From Rhodanobacter sp. LX-99 (GTDB taxonomy: Bacteria > Pseudomonadota > Gammaproteobacteria > Xanthomonadales > Rhodanobacteraceae), in assembly GCF_018599185.1 (NCBI RefSeq), contig NZ_JAHFVL010000001.1, positions 868,001 to 932,000 on the forward strand: a stretch of 64,000 nucleotides of DNA, written 5' to 3'. Position 1 is the first letter of the stretch, and each line of letters starts with the position of its first letter. Below are positions 1-10,664 of the stretch, piece after piece. The notes beneath the pieces are model-generated. The model did no database searches and had not been told where the DNA came from. It was given only the letters and a program-made list of their open reading frames with translations. Position numbers and translations under genes: made by a program.

Positions 1-3000
1 TGGTTGAGCTTCAGGTAATGCATGTAGCCGACGGTGACCGGGCGATCGAACGCCTCGCCGGTGCGGCCATCGTACAGCGTGGTCTGGCCCGACTCGGGCA
101 GATCCGCCAGCCTCAGCATCGCCTTGATCTCGGTCTCTTCCGCACCGTCGAACACCGGCGTCGCCATCGGCACGCCTTCCTGCAGGTTGCTGGCGAGCGC
201 GAAGATTTCCTTGTCGGTGAGCGACTTCAGATCGACGTGCTGCACCGCGCCGGCGACGTGGTTGTTGTAGATCTGGTCGAGGAACTCGCGGATCTTGGCC
301 ACCTTCTCCTGCGCTTCGAGCATCTTCTGGATCTTCTTGCCCAGGCCCTTGGCGGCCCAGCCCAGATGCACTTCCAGGATCTGCCCGATGTTCATGCGCG
401 ACGGCACGCCCAGCGGATTCAGCACGATGTCGACCGGCACGCCGTCGGCGGAGTACGGCATGTCCTCCACCGGCACCACGTTCGACACCACGCCCTTGTT
501 GCCGTGGCGGCCGGCCATCTTGTCGCCCGGCTGGATGCGGCGCTTCACGGCCAGGAACACCTTGACCATCTTCAGCACGCCCGGTGCCAGGTCGTCGCCC
601 TGGGTGATCTTGCCCTGCTTCTCCTTGAAGCGCTTGTCGAACTCCTCCTTGTGGCGCTTGACCTGATCGGCCGCGCGCTCGAGGAACTCGGTGACTTCCT
701 CGTCCTTGACGTTGATCTTGAACCAGTCGTCCTTCTTCAGGCCGTCCAGATAAGCATCCGTGATTTCGGCGCCGCGCTTCAGGCCGCCCGGACCGCTCAT
801 CGCGGACTTGCCGACCAGCTGGGTACGCATGCGGCTGTAGATCGCGCCTTCGAGGATGCGGAACTGGTCGTCCAGATCCTTGCGGACCCGCTTGACCTCG
901 GTTTCCTCGATCTGCTTGGCGCGCTTGTCCTTCTCGATACCGTCGCGGGTGAACACCTGCACGTCGATGACGGTGCCGTCCATGCCCGGCGGCACGCGCA
1001 AGGACGAGTCCTTCACGTCCGACGCCTTCTCGCCGAAGATCGCGCGCAGCAGCTTCTCTTCCGGGGTCAGTTGGCTCTCGCCCTTCGGCGTGACCTTGCC
1101 GACCATGATGTCGCCGGCCTTCACCTCGGCGCCGATATAGACGATGCCGCTCTCGTCCAGCCGCGCCAGCGCCTGCTCGCCCACGTTCGGGATGTCGGCG
1201 GTGATTTCCTCGGCGCCCAGCTTGGTGTCGCGCGCGATGCAGGACAGCTCCTCGATGTGGATCGAGGTGTAGCGGTCTTCCTGCACGACGCGCTCGGACA
1301 GCAGGATCGAGTCTTCGAAGTTGTAGCCGTTCCACGGCATGAACGCGATCAGCATGTTCTGGCCGAGCGCGAGCTCGCCCAGGTCGGTCGACGAACCGTC
1401 GGCCAGCGTGTCGCCCTTCGCCACCACGTCACCGACGTTCACCAGCGGGCGCTGGTTGAGGTTGGTGTTCTGGTTGGAGCGGGTGTACTTGGTCAGCGTG
1501 TAGATGTCGACGCCGGCGTCGTTGTCGCCGACCTCTTCCTCGTTCACGCGCACCACGATACGCGCCGCGTCGACCTGGTCGATCACGCCGCCGCGCTTGG
1601 CGCTGACGATGACGCCGGAGTCGCGCGCCACCGCGCGCTCGATGCCGGTACCCACCAGCGGAGTCTGCGAACGCAGCGTCGGTACGGCCTGGCGCTGCAT
1701 GTTCGCGCCCATCAGGGCGCGGTTCGCGTCATCGTGCTCAAGGAACGGCACCAGTGCCGCCGCGACCGACACGGTCTGCATCGGCGAGACGTCCATGTAG
1801 TCGACCTCGGACGCCGGACGCAGCTCGGATTCGCCGCGGAAACGGCAGGACACGAAGTCCTCCAGGAACGCGCCGTGCTTGTCCAGCGGCGAGTTCGCCT
1901 GCGCGATCACGTGGTCGCCCTCCTCGATCGCCGACAGGTAGTCGACCTTGTCGGTGACCTTGCTGTTCGCCACCTTGCGGTAAGGCGTCTCGAGGAAGCC
2001 GTACGAGTTGGTGCGGGCGTACACGGCCAGCGAGTTGATCAGGCCGATGTTCGGGCCTTCCGGCGTTTCGATGGTGCAGACGCGGCCGTAATGGGTCGGG
2101 TGCACGTCGCGCACTTCGAAGCCGGCGCGTTCGCGGGTCAGGCCGCCCGGCCCGAGCGCGGAGACGCGGCGCTTGTGCGTCACTTCCGACAGCGGGTTGT
2201 TCTGGTCCATGAACTGGGACAGCTGCGAGGAGCCGAAGAACTCCTTCACCGCGGCCGCGACCGGCTTGGCGTTGATCAGGTCCTGCGGGGTCAGGCCATC
2301 GGCCTCGGCCAGCGACAGGCGCTCGCGCACCGCGCGCTCGACGCGCACCAGGCCGATGCGGAAGGTGTTCTCGGCCATCTCGCCGACCGAACGCACGCGA
2401 CGGTTGCCCAGGTGGTCGATGTCGTCGACGGTGCCGTGGCCGTTCTTGATGTCGATCAGTACCTTCAGCACGTCGAGGATGTCGGAGCTTTCGCCCAGTT
2501 CCTTGACCATCGCCTGCGACGCGTCTTCCTTGCGCTCGCTGAAGTACTTGTGGTCGTACAGCACGCCCGGGCCGAGAATTTCCTTGCGGCCCACGCGGCG
2601 GTTGAACTTCATCCGGCCCACGCTCGACAGGTCGTAGCGGTCGAAGGTGAAGAACAGGTTGAAGAACAGGTTCTGCGCGGCATCCTTGGTCGGCGGCTCG
2701 CCCGGGCGCATCATGCGATAGATTTCCACCAGCGCCTCCAGCGGCGTCTTGGTGTTGTCGATGCGCAGGGTGTGCGAGATGTAGGCGCCGCGGTCGAGGT
2801 CGTTGACGTACAGCGTCGGCACGATCTCGATGCCGGCCTTGCGGAAGTTCTCCAGCTGCTCGGCGGTGATCTCGTCGTTCGCCGAGGCCAGCAGTTCGCC
2901 GGTCTTCGCGTCGACGATGTCGGTCGCCACGATGCGGCCGACCGGGTAGTCGTCCGGCACTTCCAGCGCGGTGATGTTCTCGGCCGCCAGCTGGCGCACG

Positions 3001-3839
3001 TGGCGCGCGGTGATGCGCTTGCCGGCCTCCACCAGCACCTTGCCGCCGATCGCCAGGTCGAAGCTCAGCGTCTCGCCGCGCAGGCGCTCGGCGACCAGCT
3101 CCAGCGTGGTGCCGCCCTTCTTGCCCAGGTGGAACACGTTGTGCTCGAAGAAGATGCCCAGCATCTCCTCGTTGCTGTAGCCGAGCGCGCGCAGCAGCAC
3201 CGTCACCGGCAGCTTGCGGCGGCGGTCGATGCGGGTGAACAGCGCGTCCTTCGGGTCGAACTCGAAGTCCAGCCAGGAACCGCGGTAGGGGATCACGCGG
3301 GCCGAGAACAGCAGCTTGCCCGAGCTGTGCGTCTTGCCGCGGTCGTGGTCGAAGAACACGCCCGGCGAACGATGCAGCTGCGAGACGATCACGCGCTCGG
3401 TACCGTTGATGATGAAGGTGCCGGTGTCGGTCATGAGCGGAATCTCGCCCATGTAGACCTCCTGCTCCTTGATGTACTTGACCACCTTCTTCGAGGCCGG
3501 GCTGTCCTTGTCGTAGATGACCAGGCGCACGGTGGTGCGCAGCGGCGCGCCGTAGGTCATGCCGCGGTTGCGGCACTCGCGCTCGTCGAAGGCCGGCTCG
3601 CCGAGGCGGTAGTCGACGTATTCAAGCGCTGCATTGCCCGAATAGCTGGAGATCGGGAACACCGACTTCAACGCGGCATGCAAACCCTTCTCGCCGCGCT
3701 GTTTCGGCGCGACGTGCTCCTGCAGGAACTCCCGGTAGGAATCAGTCTGGATGGTCAGCAGGTTCGGCACGCCCAGTACGGGCGGACGCTTGCCAAAGTC
3801 CTTGCGGATGCGTTTCTTCTCGGTAAACGAGTAGGCCAT
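1..3839 (-). CDS. rpoB: DNA-directed RNA polymerase subunit beta (3' end beyond window)
   Basis: Beta subunit of RNA polymerase, half of the catalytic cleft and the site of rifampicin binding. The ATG at 3839 starts [18 protein letters not shown], the usual N-terminus. About 1,279 codons are present; the family is about 1,385 residues, so roughly the last 100 lie outside the window. The rifampicin pocket lies near 2110-2235 and reads wild type, with [14 protein letters not shown] followed by THKRR and SALGPGGL, so D516, H526 and S531 (E. coli numbering) are intact. The gene follows rplL by 265 bp in the standard rplKAJL-rpoBC order. A complete antisense open frame across this region is a GC-rich shadow. 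Confidence 0.98.
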   Translation of the reverse strand, partial: MAYSFTEKKRIRKDFGKRPPVLGVPNLLTIQTDSYREFLQEHVAPKQRGEKGLHAALKSVFPISSYSGNAALEYVDYRLGEPAFDERECRNRGMTYGAPLRTTVRLVIYDKDSPASKKVVKYIKEQEVYMGEIPLMTDTGTFIINGTERVIVSQLHRSPGVFFDHDRGKTHSSGKLLFSARVIPYRGSWLDFEFDPKDALFTRIDRRRKLPVTVLLRALGYSNEEMLGIFFEHNVFHLGKKGGTTLELVAERLRGETLSFDLAIGGKVLVEAGKRITARHVRQLAAENITALEVPDDYPVGRIVATDIVDAKTGELLASANDEITAEQLENFRKAGIEIVPTLYVNDLDRGAYISHTLRIDNTKTPLEALVEIYRMMRPGEPPTKDAAQNLFFNLFFTFDRYDLSSVGRMKFNRRVGRKEILGPGVLYDHKYFSERKEDASQAMVKELGESSDILDVLKVLIDIKNGHGTVDDIDHLGNRRVRSVGEMAENTFRIGLVRVERAVRERLSLAEADGLTPQDLINAKPVAAAVKEFFGSSQLSQFMDQNNPLSEVTHKRRVSALGPGGLTRERAGFEVRDVHPTHYGRVCTIETPEGPNIGLINSLAVYARTNSYGFLETPYRKVANSKVTDKVDYLSAIEEGDHVIAQANSPLDKHGAFLEDFVSCRFRGESELRPASEVDYMDVSPMQTVSVAAALVPFLEHDDANRALMGANMQRQAVPTLRSQTPLVGTGIERAVARDSGVIVSAKRGGVIDQVDAARIVVRVNEEEVGDNDAGVDIYTLTKYTRSNQNTNLNQRPLVNVGDVVAKGDTLADGSSTDLGELALGQNMLIAFMPWNGYNFEDSILLSERVVQEDRYTSIHIEELSCIARDTKLGAEEITADIPNVGEQALARLDESGIVYIGAEVKAGDIMVGKVTPKGESQLTPEEKLLRAIFGEKASDVKDSSLRVPPGMDGTVIDVQVFTRDGIEKDKRAKQIEETEVKRVRKDLDDQFRILEGAIYSRMRTQLVGKSAMSGPGGLKRGAEITDAYLDGLKKDDWFKINVKDEEVTEFLERAADQVKRHKEEFDKRFKEKQGKITQGDDLAPGVLKMVKVFLAVKRRIQPGDKMAGRHGNKGVVSNVVPVEDMPYSADGVPVDIVLNPLGVPSRMNIGQILEVHLGWAAKGLGKKIQKMLEAQEKVAKIREFLDQIYNNHVAGAVQHVDLKSLTDKEIFALASNLQEGVPMATPVFDGAEETEIKAMLRLADLPESGQTTLYDGRTGEAFDRPVTVGYMHYLKLN

Positions 3840-3910
3840 GATCGGTAGCGCCTCGGTTCGCAGTGACGCCGGTGGTGCACACACCGGCTGAATGAAAAAG
3901 ACTTTCTTTG

Positions 3911-3932
3911 CCGGATGGCCAAGGCCATCCGG
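3911..3932 (-). terminator. rplL-rpoB intergenic hairpin, possible attenuator
   Basis: A perfect 10-bp inverted repeat (CCGGATGGCC, AA loop, GGCCATCCGG) lies 72 bp upstream of the rpoB start. Read on the minus strand it is followed about 10 nt later by a run of five U. A partial terminator between rplL and rpoB is known in E. coli; assigning that role here is inference. Confidence 0.5.
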
Positions 3933-3940
3933 CCAGGGAT

Positions 3941-4021
3941 TTGGGAATCGAGAATAGGGAATCGGTCAAGGCCCGAAGGCCGGTGCTGCTGACGATTCCC
4001 TATTCTCCATTCCCCATTCCC
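3941..4021. repeat. AATAGGG-type intergenic hairpin repeat, copy 1
   Basis: Iterated GGGAAT/AATAGGG units on the left are mirrored by CCCTATT/ATTCCCC units on the right. The inner arms 3950-3964 and 3993-4007 are perfectly complementary over 15 bp. The same design recurs at 7888-7979 and 21511-21596. It sits in the rplL-rpoB spacer and could fold in the mRNA. Confidence 0.75.
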
Positions 4022-4104
4022 ACCAAAAGCAGGCAAAGCCCGGGGGCTCGCGCCCCCAGGCTTGCTTGACGCTAGATCAAACTGACGACGCGCAAGGGCG
4101 CCGA

Positions 4105-4473
4105 TTACTTCAGTTCGACCGTGGCGCCGGCAGCTTCGAGTTCCTTCTTGAACTTCTCGGCATCTTCCTTCGACACGCCTTCCTTCAGGACGCCACCGGC
4201 CTCGGTGAGGTCCTTGGCTTCCTTCAGGCCCAGGCCGGTGATCGCGCGGACAGCCTTGATCACGTCGACCTTCTTGGCGCCGGCGGTCTTCAGGACGACG
4301 TCGAACTCGGTCTGCGCTTCGGCAACCGGGGCAGCAGCGGCCGGGCCGGCCACGGCAACCGGGGCAGCGGCGGTCACGCCAAACTTCTCTTCGATGGCCT
4401 TCACCAGGTCCATCACTTCCATGAGCGACTTGGCGGCGACGGCTTCAACGATCTGTTCGTTGGTCAGGGACAT
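4105..4473 (-). CDS. rplL: 50S ribosomal protein L7/L12
   Basis: Stalk protein of the large ribosomal subunit that recruits translational GTPases. At 122 residues it has the usual length. It shows the N-terminal dimerisation helix ([12 protein letters not shown]), an Ala/Pro-rich hinge near residues 37-52, and the C-terminal domain with the conserved [15 protein letters not shown] stretch and a [10 protein letters not shown] helix. It follows rplJ by 48 bp, as in other rplJL operons, and precedes rpoB. Confidence 0.98.
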   Translation of the reverse strand: MSLTNEQIVEAVAAKSLMEVMDLVKAIEEKFGVTAAAPVAVAGPAAAAPVAEAQTEFDVVLKTAGAKKVDVIKAVRAITGLGLKEAKDLTEAGGVLKEGVSKEDAEKFKKELEAAGATVELK

Positions 4474-4521
4474 TTGATTTACCTCTGGAATTGATTCGAT
4501 TCGGTTTGTGAGACGTTGAAC

Positions 4522-5055
4522 TTAGGCGGGTTCGGCTTCGACCGGGGCTTCGGCGGCGACTTCGCCACCACCCTGCTTGTCGGCCACGGCCTTGACGACG
4601 CGGGCGAACATCGTGGCCGGTTCGGCCAGCACGCGGGCCAGCATGGCCAGCGCCTGTTCGCGGGTCGGCAACGCGGCCAGCACGTCGACGTGCGCAGCCG
4701 GCAGCAGCTTGCCTTCCACCGAGACGATTTTCGCCTTCAGCTTGTCGTTGCCCTTGGCGAATTCCTTGATCAGACGCCCGGCAGCGCCGGGTTCTTCCGT
4801 CGAGAATGCGTACAGCAGCGGACCGACCAGGGCGTCCTTGACGACCTCGAATTCGGTACCGGCCACGGCGCGCGACGCCAGCGTGTTCTTGACAACCCTC
4901 AAGTACACGCCGGATTCGCGGGCCTTCTTGCGCATCGCGGTCATCTGTTCGACCGTGGTGCCCGCATACTCGGCAGCGACCAGGGAGTGAGCCTTCGCGG
5001 CAACTTCTGCCAGTTCGGCGACTACTTCTTGCTTCTGAGACAGATTGAGAGCCAT
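4522..5055 (-). CDS. rplJ: 50S ribosomal protein L10
   Basis: Stalk base protein that anchors L7/L12 dimers on 23S rRNA and, in studied bacteria, represses its own operon by binding the mRNA leader. The 177-residue product begins [17 protein letters not shown] and carries [10 protein letters not shown] and the GPLLYAFS segment of the family. The C-terminal Ala/Glu-rich tail is the L12-binding helix region. A 347-bp leader separates it from rplA. Confidence 0.97.
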   Translation of the reverse strand: MALNLSQKQEVVAELAEVAAKAHSLVAAEYAGTTVEQMTAMRKKARESGVYLRVVKNTLASRAVAGTEFEVVKDALVGPLLYAFSTEEPGAAGRLIKEFAKGNDKLKAKIVSVEGKLLPAAHVDVLAALPTREQALAMLARVLAEPATMFARVVKAVADKQGGGEVAAEAPVEAEPA

Positions 5056-5402
5056 TGCACTCCTCCAAATGAACTCCGCTTACGGCTCCTGCCGCTTGCG
5101 GTCCTGGGCGACGCCATCCGTGACGTCGGGGACGCGGTGGTCCCGGGTGTTGGCCTTTCCAGAAGTCGAACGATTCCAGAAGGGGCAGCACCATCTGCGC
5201 AGGCCGGATTTGCGAGAAACCCGATTAAGCGATCCCGCTGGCGGCGACGGCGATTCCCTGCCTTGCACGAGCTCCCTGCCCGTCGTCGTCGCGCGCTGAA
5301 CGCGCCTGCGGTCTTTGACAGCGGCCCCGACCTTCATGCGAAGAACCGGGGCTACCCTCAAAAACTGCCCGCATCGACAAAGCGTCGAGCGGGGCTTGAG
5401 TC
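5056..5402 (-). other. rplJL leader region
   Basis: This 347-bp space between rplA and rplJ holds no credible gene. In other bacteria the equivalent space is the structured mRNA leader where the L10-L12 complex binds to repress translation, so that is the likely role here. The assignment rests on position and gap length; I did not fold it and no conserved motif was verified. Confidence 0.5.
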
Positions 5403-6110
5403 TTACTTCGCGGAGATGGCCAGCGACGAGGTATCGACGGCAACGCCGACGCCCATCGTGCTGGACAACGCCACCTTCTGCAGGAACTGGCCCTTCGCCG
5501 TGGCCGGCTTGGCCTTCAGCAGGTCGGCGATCAGTGCGTTGAGGTTGTCCGCCAGCTGGGCGGCCTCGAAGCTGGCCTTGCCGATGGTGGCGTGGATGAT
5601 GCCCGCCTTGTCGTTGCGGAACTTCACCTGGCCGGCCTTGGCGTTCTTGACCGCGGTGGCGACGTCGGCGGTGACCGAACCGTCCTTCGGGTTCGGCATC
5701 AGGCCGCGCGGGCCGAGCAACTGGCCCAGCTTGCCGACCACGCGCATCGCGTCCGGCGTGGCGATCACGCGGCCGAAGTCGAGATCACCGGCCTGCATGC
5801 GCTCGGCCAGGTCGTCCATGCCGACGGCGTCGGCACCGGCGGCCTTGGCGGCTTCGGCCTTCTCGCCCGGCGGGCAGAACACGGCGACCTTGACGGTCTT
5901 GCCGGTGCCATGCGGCAGCAGCGAGGAGCCACGCACGCCCTGGTCCGACTTCTTCGCGTCGATGCCGAGGCGCACGGCCACGTCCACCGACTCGGCGAAC
6001 TTCGCCTTGGCGTTGTCCTTGACGATCTTCAGGGCCTCTTCCAGGGCGTAGAACTTGCCCGGCTGCACCGCGGCCTGCGCGGCCTTCATACGCTTCGTGA
6101 GCTTTGCCAT
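5403..6110 (-). CDS. rplA: 50S ribosomal protein L1
   Basis: Forms the L1 stalk at the ribosomal E site and, in the known system, autoregulates the L11-L1 operon. The 235-residue product starts [15 protein letters not shown] and includes the signature [14 protein letters not shown] and [15 protein letters not shown] segments. It starts 3 bp after the rplK stop, so the two genes are translated from one message. Confidence 0.98.
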   Translation of the reverse strand: MAKLTKRMKAAQAAVQPGKFYALEEALKIVKDNAKAKFAESVDVAVRLGIDAKKSDQGVRGSSLLPHGTGKTVKVAVFCPPGEKAEAAKAAGADAVGMDDLAERMQAGDLDFGRVIATPDAMRVVGKLGQLLGPRGLMPNPKDGSVTADVATAVKNAKAGQVKFRNDKAGIIHATIGKASFEAAQLADNLNALIADLLKAKPATAKGQFLQKVALSSTMGVGVAVDTSSLAISAK

Positions 6111-6113
6111 GTC

Positions 6114-6542
6114 TTAGCCCTCCACCGTCAGGCCCATGCTGCGGGCGCTACCGGCAATGGTGCGCACCGCGGCGTCAAGGTCGGCAGCCGTCAGGTCCGG
6201 CTCCTTCTGCTTCGCAATATCTTCCAGCTGCTTGCGGGTGACCTTGCCGACCTTGTCGGTATTCGGCTTCTGCGAGCCCTTGGCGACACCGGTGGCCTTC
6301 TTCAGAAGGATGGTGGCGGGCGGAGTCTTGGTGATGAAGGTGAAGCTGCGGTCGGAGTACGCGGTGATGATGGTCGGGATCGGCAGACCCGGCTCCAGCT
6401 TCTGCGTGGCGGCATTGAACGCCTTGCAGAATTCCATGATGTTCAGGCCGCGCTGACCGAGGGCGGGGCCCACCGGCGGCGACGGGTTGGCCTGGCCGGC
6501 CTTGACCTGCAGCTTGATGTAACCGACAACTTTCTTTGCCAT
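6114..6542 (-). CDS. rplK: 50S ribosomal protein L11
   Basis: Binds the GTPase-associated centre of 23S rRNA and is needed for stringent-response activation of RelA. The 142-residue product starts at [13 protein letters not shown], where all L11 proteins start; an upstream in-frame Met at 6653 would add 37 atypical residues. The [19 protein letters not shown] segment typical of the N-terminal domain is present. A promoter candidate lies 134 bp upstream. Confidence 0.98.
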   Translation of the reverse strand: MAKKVVGYIKLQVKAGQANPSPPVGPALGQRGLNIMEFCKAFNAATQKLEPGLPIPTIITAYSDRSFTFITKTPPATILLKKATGVAKGSQKPNTDKVGKVTRKQLEDIAKQKEPDLTAADLDAAVRTIAGSARSMGLTVEG

Positions 6543-6675
6543 TGGATTTTCCTCGCGAGTCCAGGCGCCTTGCGGCTCCTCGCTGTTCACCGTTCCATGG
6601 ATGGAGGGAAGATCTGCCTCGTGCAGATCCAAAACGCGGACACGCCGGGCCAAAAAGACCCCGCGTGAACCGCGC

Positions 6676-6704
6676 AGTATAGAGATTTACTGGATCGTCA
6701 GCAA
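6676..6704 (-). promoter_or_regulatory. Sigma-70 promoter candidate for rplKA(JL)
   Basis: On the minus strand a TTGCTG -35 box (6699-6704) and a TATACT -10 box (6676-6681) are separated by exactly 17 nt in the nusG-rplK spacer. This matches the known pattern in which rplK has its own promoter downstream of secE-nusG. Confidence 0.65.
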
Positions 6705-6761
6705 GCCCCGTGCCAAGGTCGCCGGATCGGTAGCCGGGTCGCCCCGGCCGAAATAGCCCGC

Positions 6762-7322
6762 TCAGGCCTTCTCGACCTGACCGAACTCCAGTTCCACGGG
6801 GGTCGAACGACCGAAGATCAACACCGCGACGCGCAGGCGGCTCTTCTCGTAGTTGACTTCCTCGACCACGCCGTTGAAATCGTTGAACGGGCCTTCGGTG
6901 ACGCGCACCATCTCGCCCGGCTCGAACAGCACCTTGGGACGGGGCTTCTCGACGCCTTCGCGCACGCGGCTGAGGATCGCCTCGGCCTCGCTGTCGCGGA
7001 TCGGCAGCGGGCGGTCGGCAGTGCCGCCGATGAAACCCATCACCTTCGGGGTTTCCTTGATCAGATGCCAGCATTCGTCGTCGATCCGGGGCGACTTGCC
7101 CTCGGTATTCGTCTCGATCTGCACCAGCACGTAGCCCGGGAAGAACTTGCGCTCGCTGCGGCGCTTCTGGCCGCCGCGCATCTCGATCACTTCCTCGGTC
7201 GGCACCAGCACTTCGCCGAACTTCTCCTCCATCGCGGCGCGCTTGATGCGCTCCTCGAGGGAACGCTTCACCTGGTTCTCGAAGCCCGAATAGGCGTGCA
7301 CCACGTACCAACGCTTGCTCAT
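6762..7322 (-). CDS. nusG: Transcription termination/antitermination protein NusG
   Basis: Binds RNA polymerase, suppresses pausing, and couples transcription to Rho or to the ribosome. The ATG at 7322 gives [19 protein letters not shown] (186 residues) and has a GAGGTG ribosome-binding site 3-4 nt away; a GTG 15 nt upstream is less likely. The NGN domain (1-115) and the KOW domain are visible, the latter as [17 protein letters not shown]. The start is 7 bp after the secE stop. Confidence 0.97.
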   Translation of the reverse strand: MSKRWYVVHAYSGFENQVKRSLEERIKRAAMEEKFGEVLVPTEEVIEMRGGQKRRSERKFFPGYVLVQIETNTEGKSPRIDDECWHLIKETPKVMGFIGGTADRPLPIRDSEAEAILSRVREGVEKPRPKVLFEPGEMVRVTEGPFNDFNGVVEEVNYEKSRLRVAVLIFGRSTPVELEFGQVEKA

Positions 7323-7329
7323 GCTCACC

Positions 7330-7725
7330 TCAGCCACCCAGCTTCAGCAGCCAGTCGAGAATGACCGACTTCAGGATCAGGTCGATCAGACCCAGCAGCA
7401 GCGACAGGACGATCACCACCACGATGATGATGCCGGTCGTCTTGATCGTCTCGTCACGGGTCGGCCAGACCACCTTGCGCATTTCGAACTGCGACTCGGC
7501 GATGAAGTTCCGCACCCGCCGGCCCAGCGCGGTGAACGCGGCGATCGCCAGCGCAACCACCATCGCGGCCAGCACGCCCAGCAGGCGTACCGACGAGGAA
7601 ATGCTGCCGTCCCGGCCGAACCAGGAATAGGCGAAGATACCGCCAGCCAGCACCAGACCCGCCAGTACCAGCTTGCCGATGTCGGCGGCGTTCGTGCCCT
7701 TGGACTGTTCTGCCTTGGTATTCAT
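7330..7725 (-). CDS. secE: Preprotein translocase subunit SecE
   Basis: Essential clamp subunit of the SecYEG channel in the inner membrane. The 131-residue product has hydrophobic segments near residues 18-34 and 43-65, a conserved amphipathic stretch ([19 protein letters not shown]), and a last transmembrane helix ([20 protein letters not shown]). This three-helix form is the usual gammaproteobacterial one. It is followed directly by nusG. Confidence 0.96.
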   Translation of the reverse strand: MNTKAEQSKGTNAADIGKLVLAGLVLAGGIFAYSWFGRDGSISSSVRLLGVLAAMVVALAIAAFTALGRRVRNFIAESQFEMRKVVWPTRDETIKTTGIIIVVVIVLSLLLGLIDLILKSVILDWLLKLGG

Positions 7726-7806
7726 GCACTAGTGACCGGGTGTCAGCAGCATGCCGTGCCTTGCGGCCGACCTTGCCATCGTCACCCGTCTCGATCCTCG
7801 GGGAAG

Positions 7807-7882
<76 letters not shown>

Positions 7883-7887
7883 ATGAA

Positions 7888-7979
7888 CGGGAATCGGGAT
7901 TCGAGATTCGGGATTCGTGAAAAGCGAAACGGCGTGAAGCTTGCCCTTTCGAATCCCGAATCCCGAATCCCGAATCCCG
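7888..7979. repeat. GGGATTC-type intergenic hairpin repeat, copy 2
   Basis: Iterated GGGATTC(G) units at 7888-7917 face four CGAATCC units at 7950-7979, giving a long imperfect hairpin with a 32-nt loop between tuf and tRNA-Trp. It has the same architecture as the copies near 3941 and 21511 but a different heptamer. Confidence 0.75.
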
Positions 7980-7986
7980 CTATATA

Positions 7987-9177
<1,191 letters not shown>

Positions 9178-9254
9178 GCGCGCTAAACCCCGATGGAGTC
9201 AATGAATTGAAGGAACCCGCCCGTTTCGGGGCTGGCCATGACGGCCGAATGATG

Positions 9255-9330
<76 letters not shown>

Positions 9331-9453
9331 AAAGTTTTAGCCATCCTCCATGATGGCAAAGAACAAACCGGCATCCATGCTGGACAATTCAAAAAAGCGT
9401 CGATCCTAGGTGGCAACCGCTTCGATCGGCAGCGCTTGGCAGTTGCAGGGCAA

Positions 9454-9527
9454 TGGAGCGGAAGGCGGGAATCGAACCCGCGTAATCAGTTTGGAAAACT
9501 GATGTTCTACCATTGAACTACTCCCGC
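9454..9527 (-). tRNA. tRNA-Gly (TCC anticodon)
   Basis: The 74-nt gene has acceptor GCGGGAG/CTTCCGC with one G-U pair, an encoded CCA at 9454-9456, and an anticodon loop TTTCCAA (anticodon TCC). It is the middle tRNA of the Tyr-Gly-Thr cluster. Confidence 0.96.
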
Positions 9528-9854
9528 CCTGTGCGGAACTCTATGCCGGCCGCGCCACTTGCGCGTCGCGTGGTACCACTTGCCACACTGGCGGAGGGAG
9601 GTGGATTACTCCGGGCATCCCGCCCTCCGCCCCTCCGGGGCCGCGCCGCTTTCGCGTCGCGTTCAAAATCGCTCCTGCGATCTTGTACTCGTCTCGTCCC
9701 GAGACTCGCCCAATGCGCTACTCGCATCGGGCCAGGCTTCGGCTGTTCAAGATCGCTCCTGGCGATCTTGTCGAACCGCGGCGGCGGATCTCACCCACCT
9801 CCACGGCCCTGCATGTCGGATCTCTACAAACTTGACTACCGATGGCACTCAAGC
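9528..9854. other. Insert-like spacer between tRNA-Gly and tRNA-Tyr
   Basis: This 327-bp stretch has no credible gene. It interrupts a tRNA cluster that is normally compact. It contains two short palindromic motifs around GATCGCTCCTGGCGATC (a related version at about 9665-9685 and this form at about 9750-9772) and ends at tRNA-Tyr. A 19-nt copy of the tRNA-Tyr 3' end (9589-9607) lies inside it. Confidence 0.6.
9589..9607 (-). repeat. Partial duplicate of the tRNA-Tyr 3' end
   Basis: The 19 nt match 9855-9873 with one mismatch (position 9592 against 9858). The matched part covers the CCA, the 3' acceptor strand and the start of the T arm, in the same orientation as the tRNA. This is the layout left by integration into a tRNA 3' end. 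Confidence 0.65.
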
Positions 9855-9940
9855 TGGTGGAGGGAGGTGGATTCGAACCACCGAAGGCGTAAGCCAGCAG
9901 ATTTACAGTCTGCCCCCGTTGGCCGCTTGGGTATCCCTCC
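9855..9940 (-). tRNA. tRNA-Tyr (GTA anticodon)
   Basis: An 86-nt class II tRNA with a long variable arm, acceptor GGAGGGA/TCCCTCC, CCA at 9855-9857, and stem GCAGA/TCTGC around loop CTGTAAA (anticodon GTA). It is the first gene of the tRNA-tuf unit. Confidence 0.96.
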
Positions 9941-9954
9941 AACAAAGAACGCGT

Positions 9955-9983
9955 ATTGTGTGGATCAGGCCCCGAACTGTCAA
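9955..9983 (-). promoter_or_regulatory. Promoter of the tRNA-Tyr/Gly/Thr-tuf unit
   Basis: On the minus strand a consensus TTGACA -35 box (9978-9983) is followed after 17 nt by CACAAT (9955-9960). The predicted start falls about 8 nt before the mature tRNA-Tyr. The upstream gene is separated by only 50 bp. Confidence 0.7.
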
Positions 9984-10033
9984 CACCTTGCGGCGCCGAT
10001 TCCACCCGCGGCAGCGATTATTCCGCGGACATG

Positions 10034-10522
10034 TCAGTCCAGCGAAGCCGCGTGCAGATCGACCAGTTGCTCCATGCCCTTGGACAACTCCAGCAGCTGT
10101 TTCGCCTGCGCCTGCAGCCGGCGCTCGCCGTCGTCGCGCGGCTCCCAGTGCGGCACCGGGGTGGGCTTGCCGTCCGGGCTGTCCAGCGCCACGAACACCA
10201 TCACGCAACTGGTCGCCAGACGCTGTTCGTCCTTGCGCAAGTCGCGGGCCATCACGTCCACCGCCATGTGCATGCTGCTGGTGCCTGTGTGGATCAGGCG
10301 CGCCCGCACCGTGACCAGGTCGCCGATCAGGATCGGCGCCACGAACTGTATCCCGCTGACCGAGGCGGTGACGCAATACGCCCCGCTCCAGCCCACCGCG
10401 CAGGCATAACCGGCCTGGTCGATCCACTTCATCGCCATGCCGCCGTGCACCTTGCCGCCGAAGTTGACATCGGTGGGCTGGGCGAGGAAGCGGAACGTCA
10501 CTTCGTGCTGCTTTCCGGACAT
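10034..10522 (-). CDS. Acyl-CoA thioesterase, YciA-like hotdog family
   Basis: Likely hydrolyses acyl-CoA to the free acid and CoA in the cytoplasm. The 162-residue product from the ATG at 10522 has one hotdog domain (about 5-125) with the helix-1 signature NFGGKVHGGMAMKWIDQAG and the VRARLIHTGTSSMHMAV strand pair. The C-terminal 35 residues are an Arg/Gln/Leu-rich helix. It is divergent from the SpoIIE gene 142 bp away and has no obvious operon partner. Substrate chain length cannot be read from sequence. Confidence 0.85.
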   Translation of the reverse strand: MSGKQHEVTFRFLAQPTDVNFGGKVHGGMAMKWIDQAGYACAVGWSGAYCVTASVSGIQFVAPILIGDLVTVRARLIHTGTSSMHMAVDVMARDLRKDEQRLATSCVMVFVALDSPDGKPTPVPHWEPRDDGERRLQAQAKQLLELSKGMEQLVDLHAASLD

Positions 10523-10664
10523 GGGGCTGGCATCTCGCGGGCGGAATCGGAAACCGGGATTATGCCCGACTGCATGCATTTCCCCGCACCAGGGCACAGT
10601 TTGCCGGCTTGCGGCCCGCCCTGCTTCATGGCTAGATGCCAAAAGGGAACGGGGGGAGTCAGCA

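Noticed and set aside
18..3848. Very long plus-strand open frame opposite rpoB
   Set aside because: Codon-shadow of a GC-rich gene: the minus strand encodes a full, conserved RpoB, and the plus translation is His/Arg/Leu-rich and has no domain.
7888..7979. CRISPR array
   Set aside because: Units are 7-8 bp with no unique spacers of constant length and no cas genes; they form an inverted repeat.
9528..9940. Prophage or genomic island at tRNA-Tyr
   Set aside because: Only 266 bp lie between the repeats and no integrase or phage gene is present, so only a remnant is claimed.
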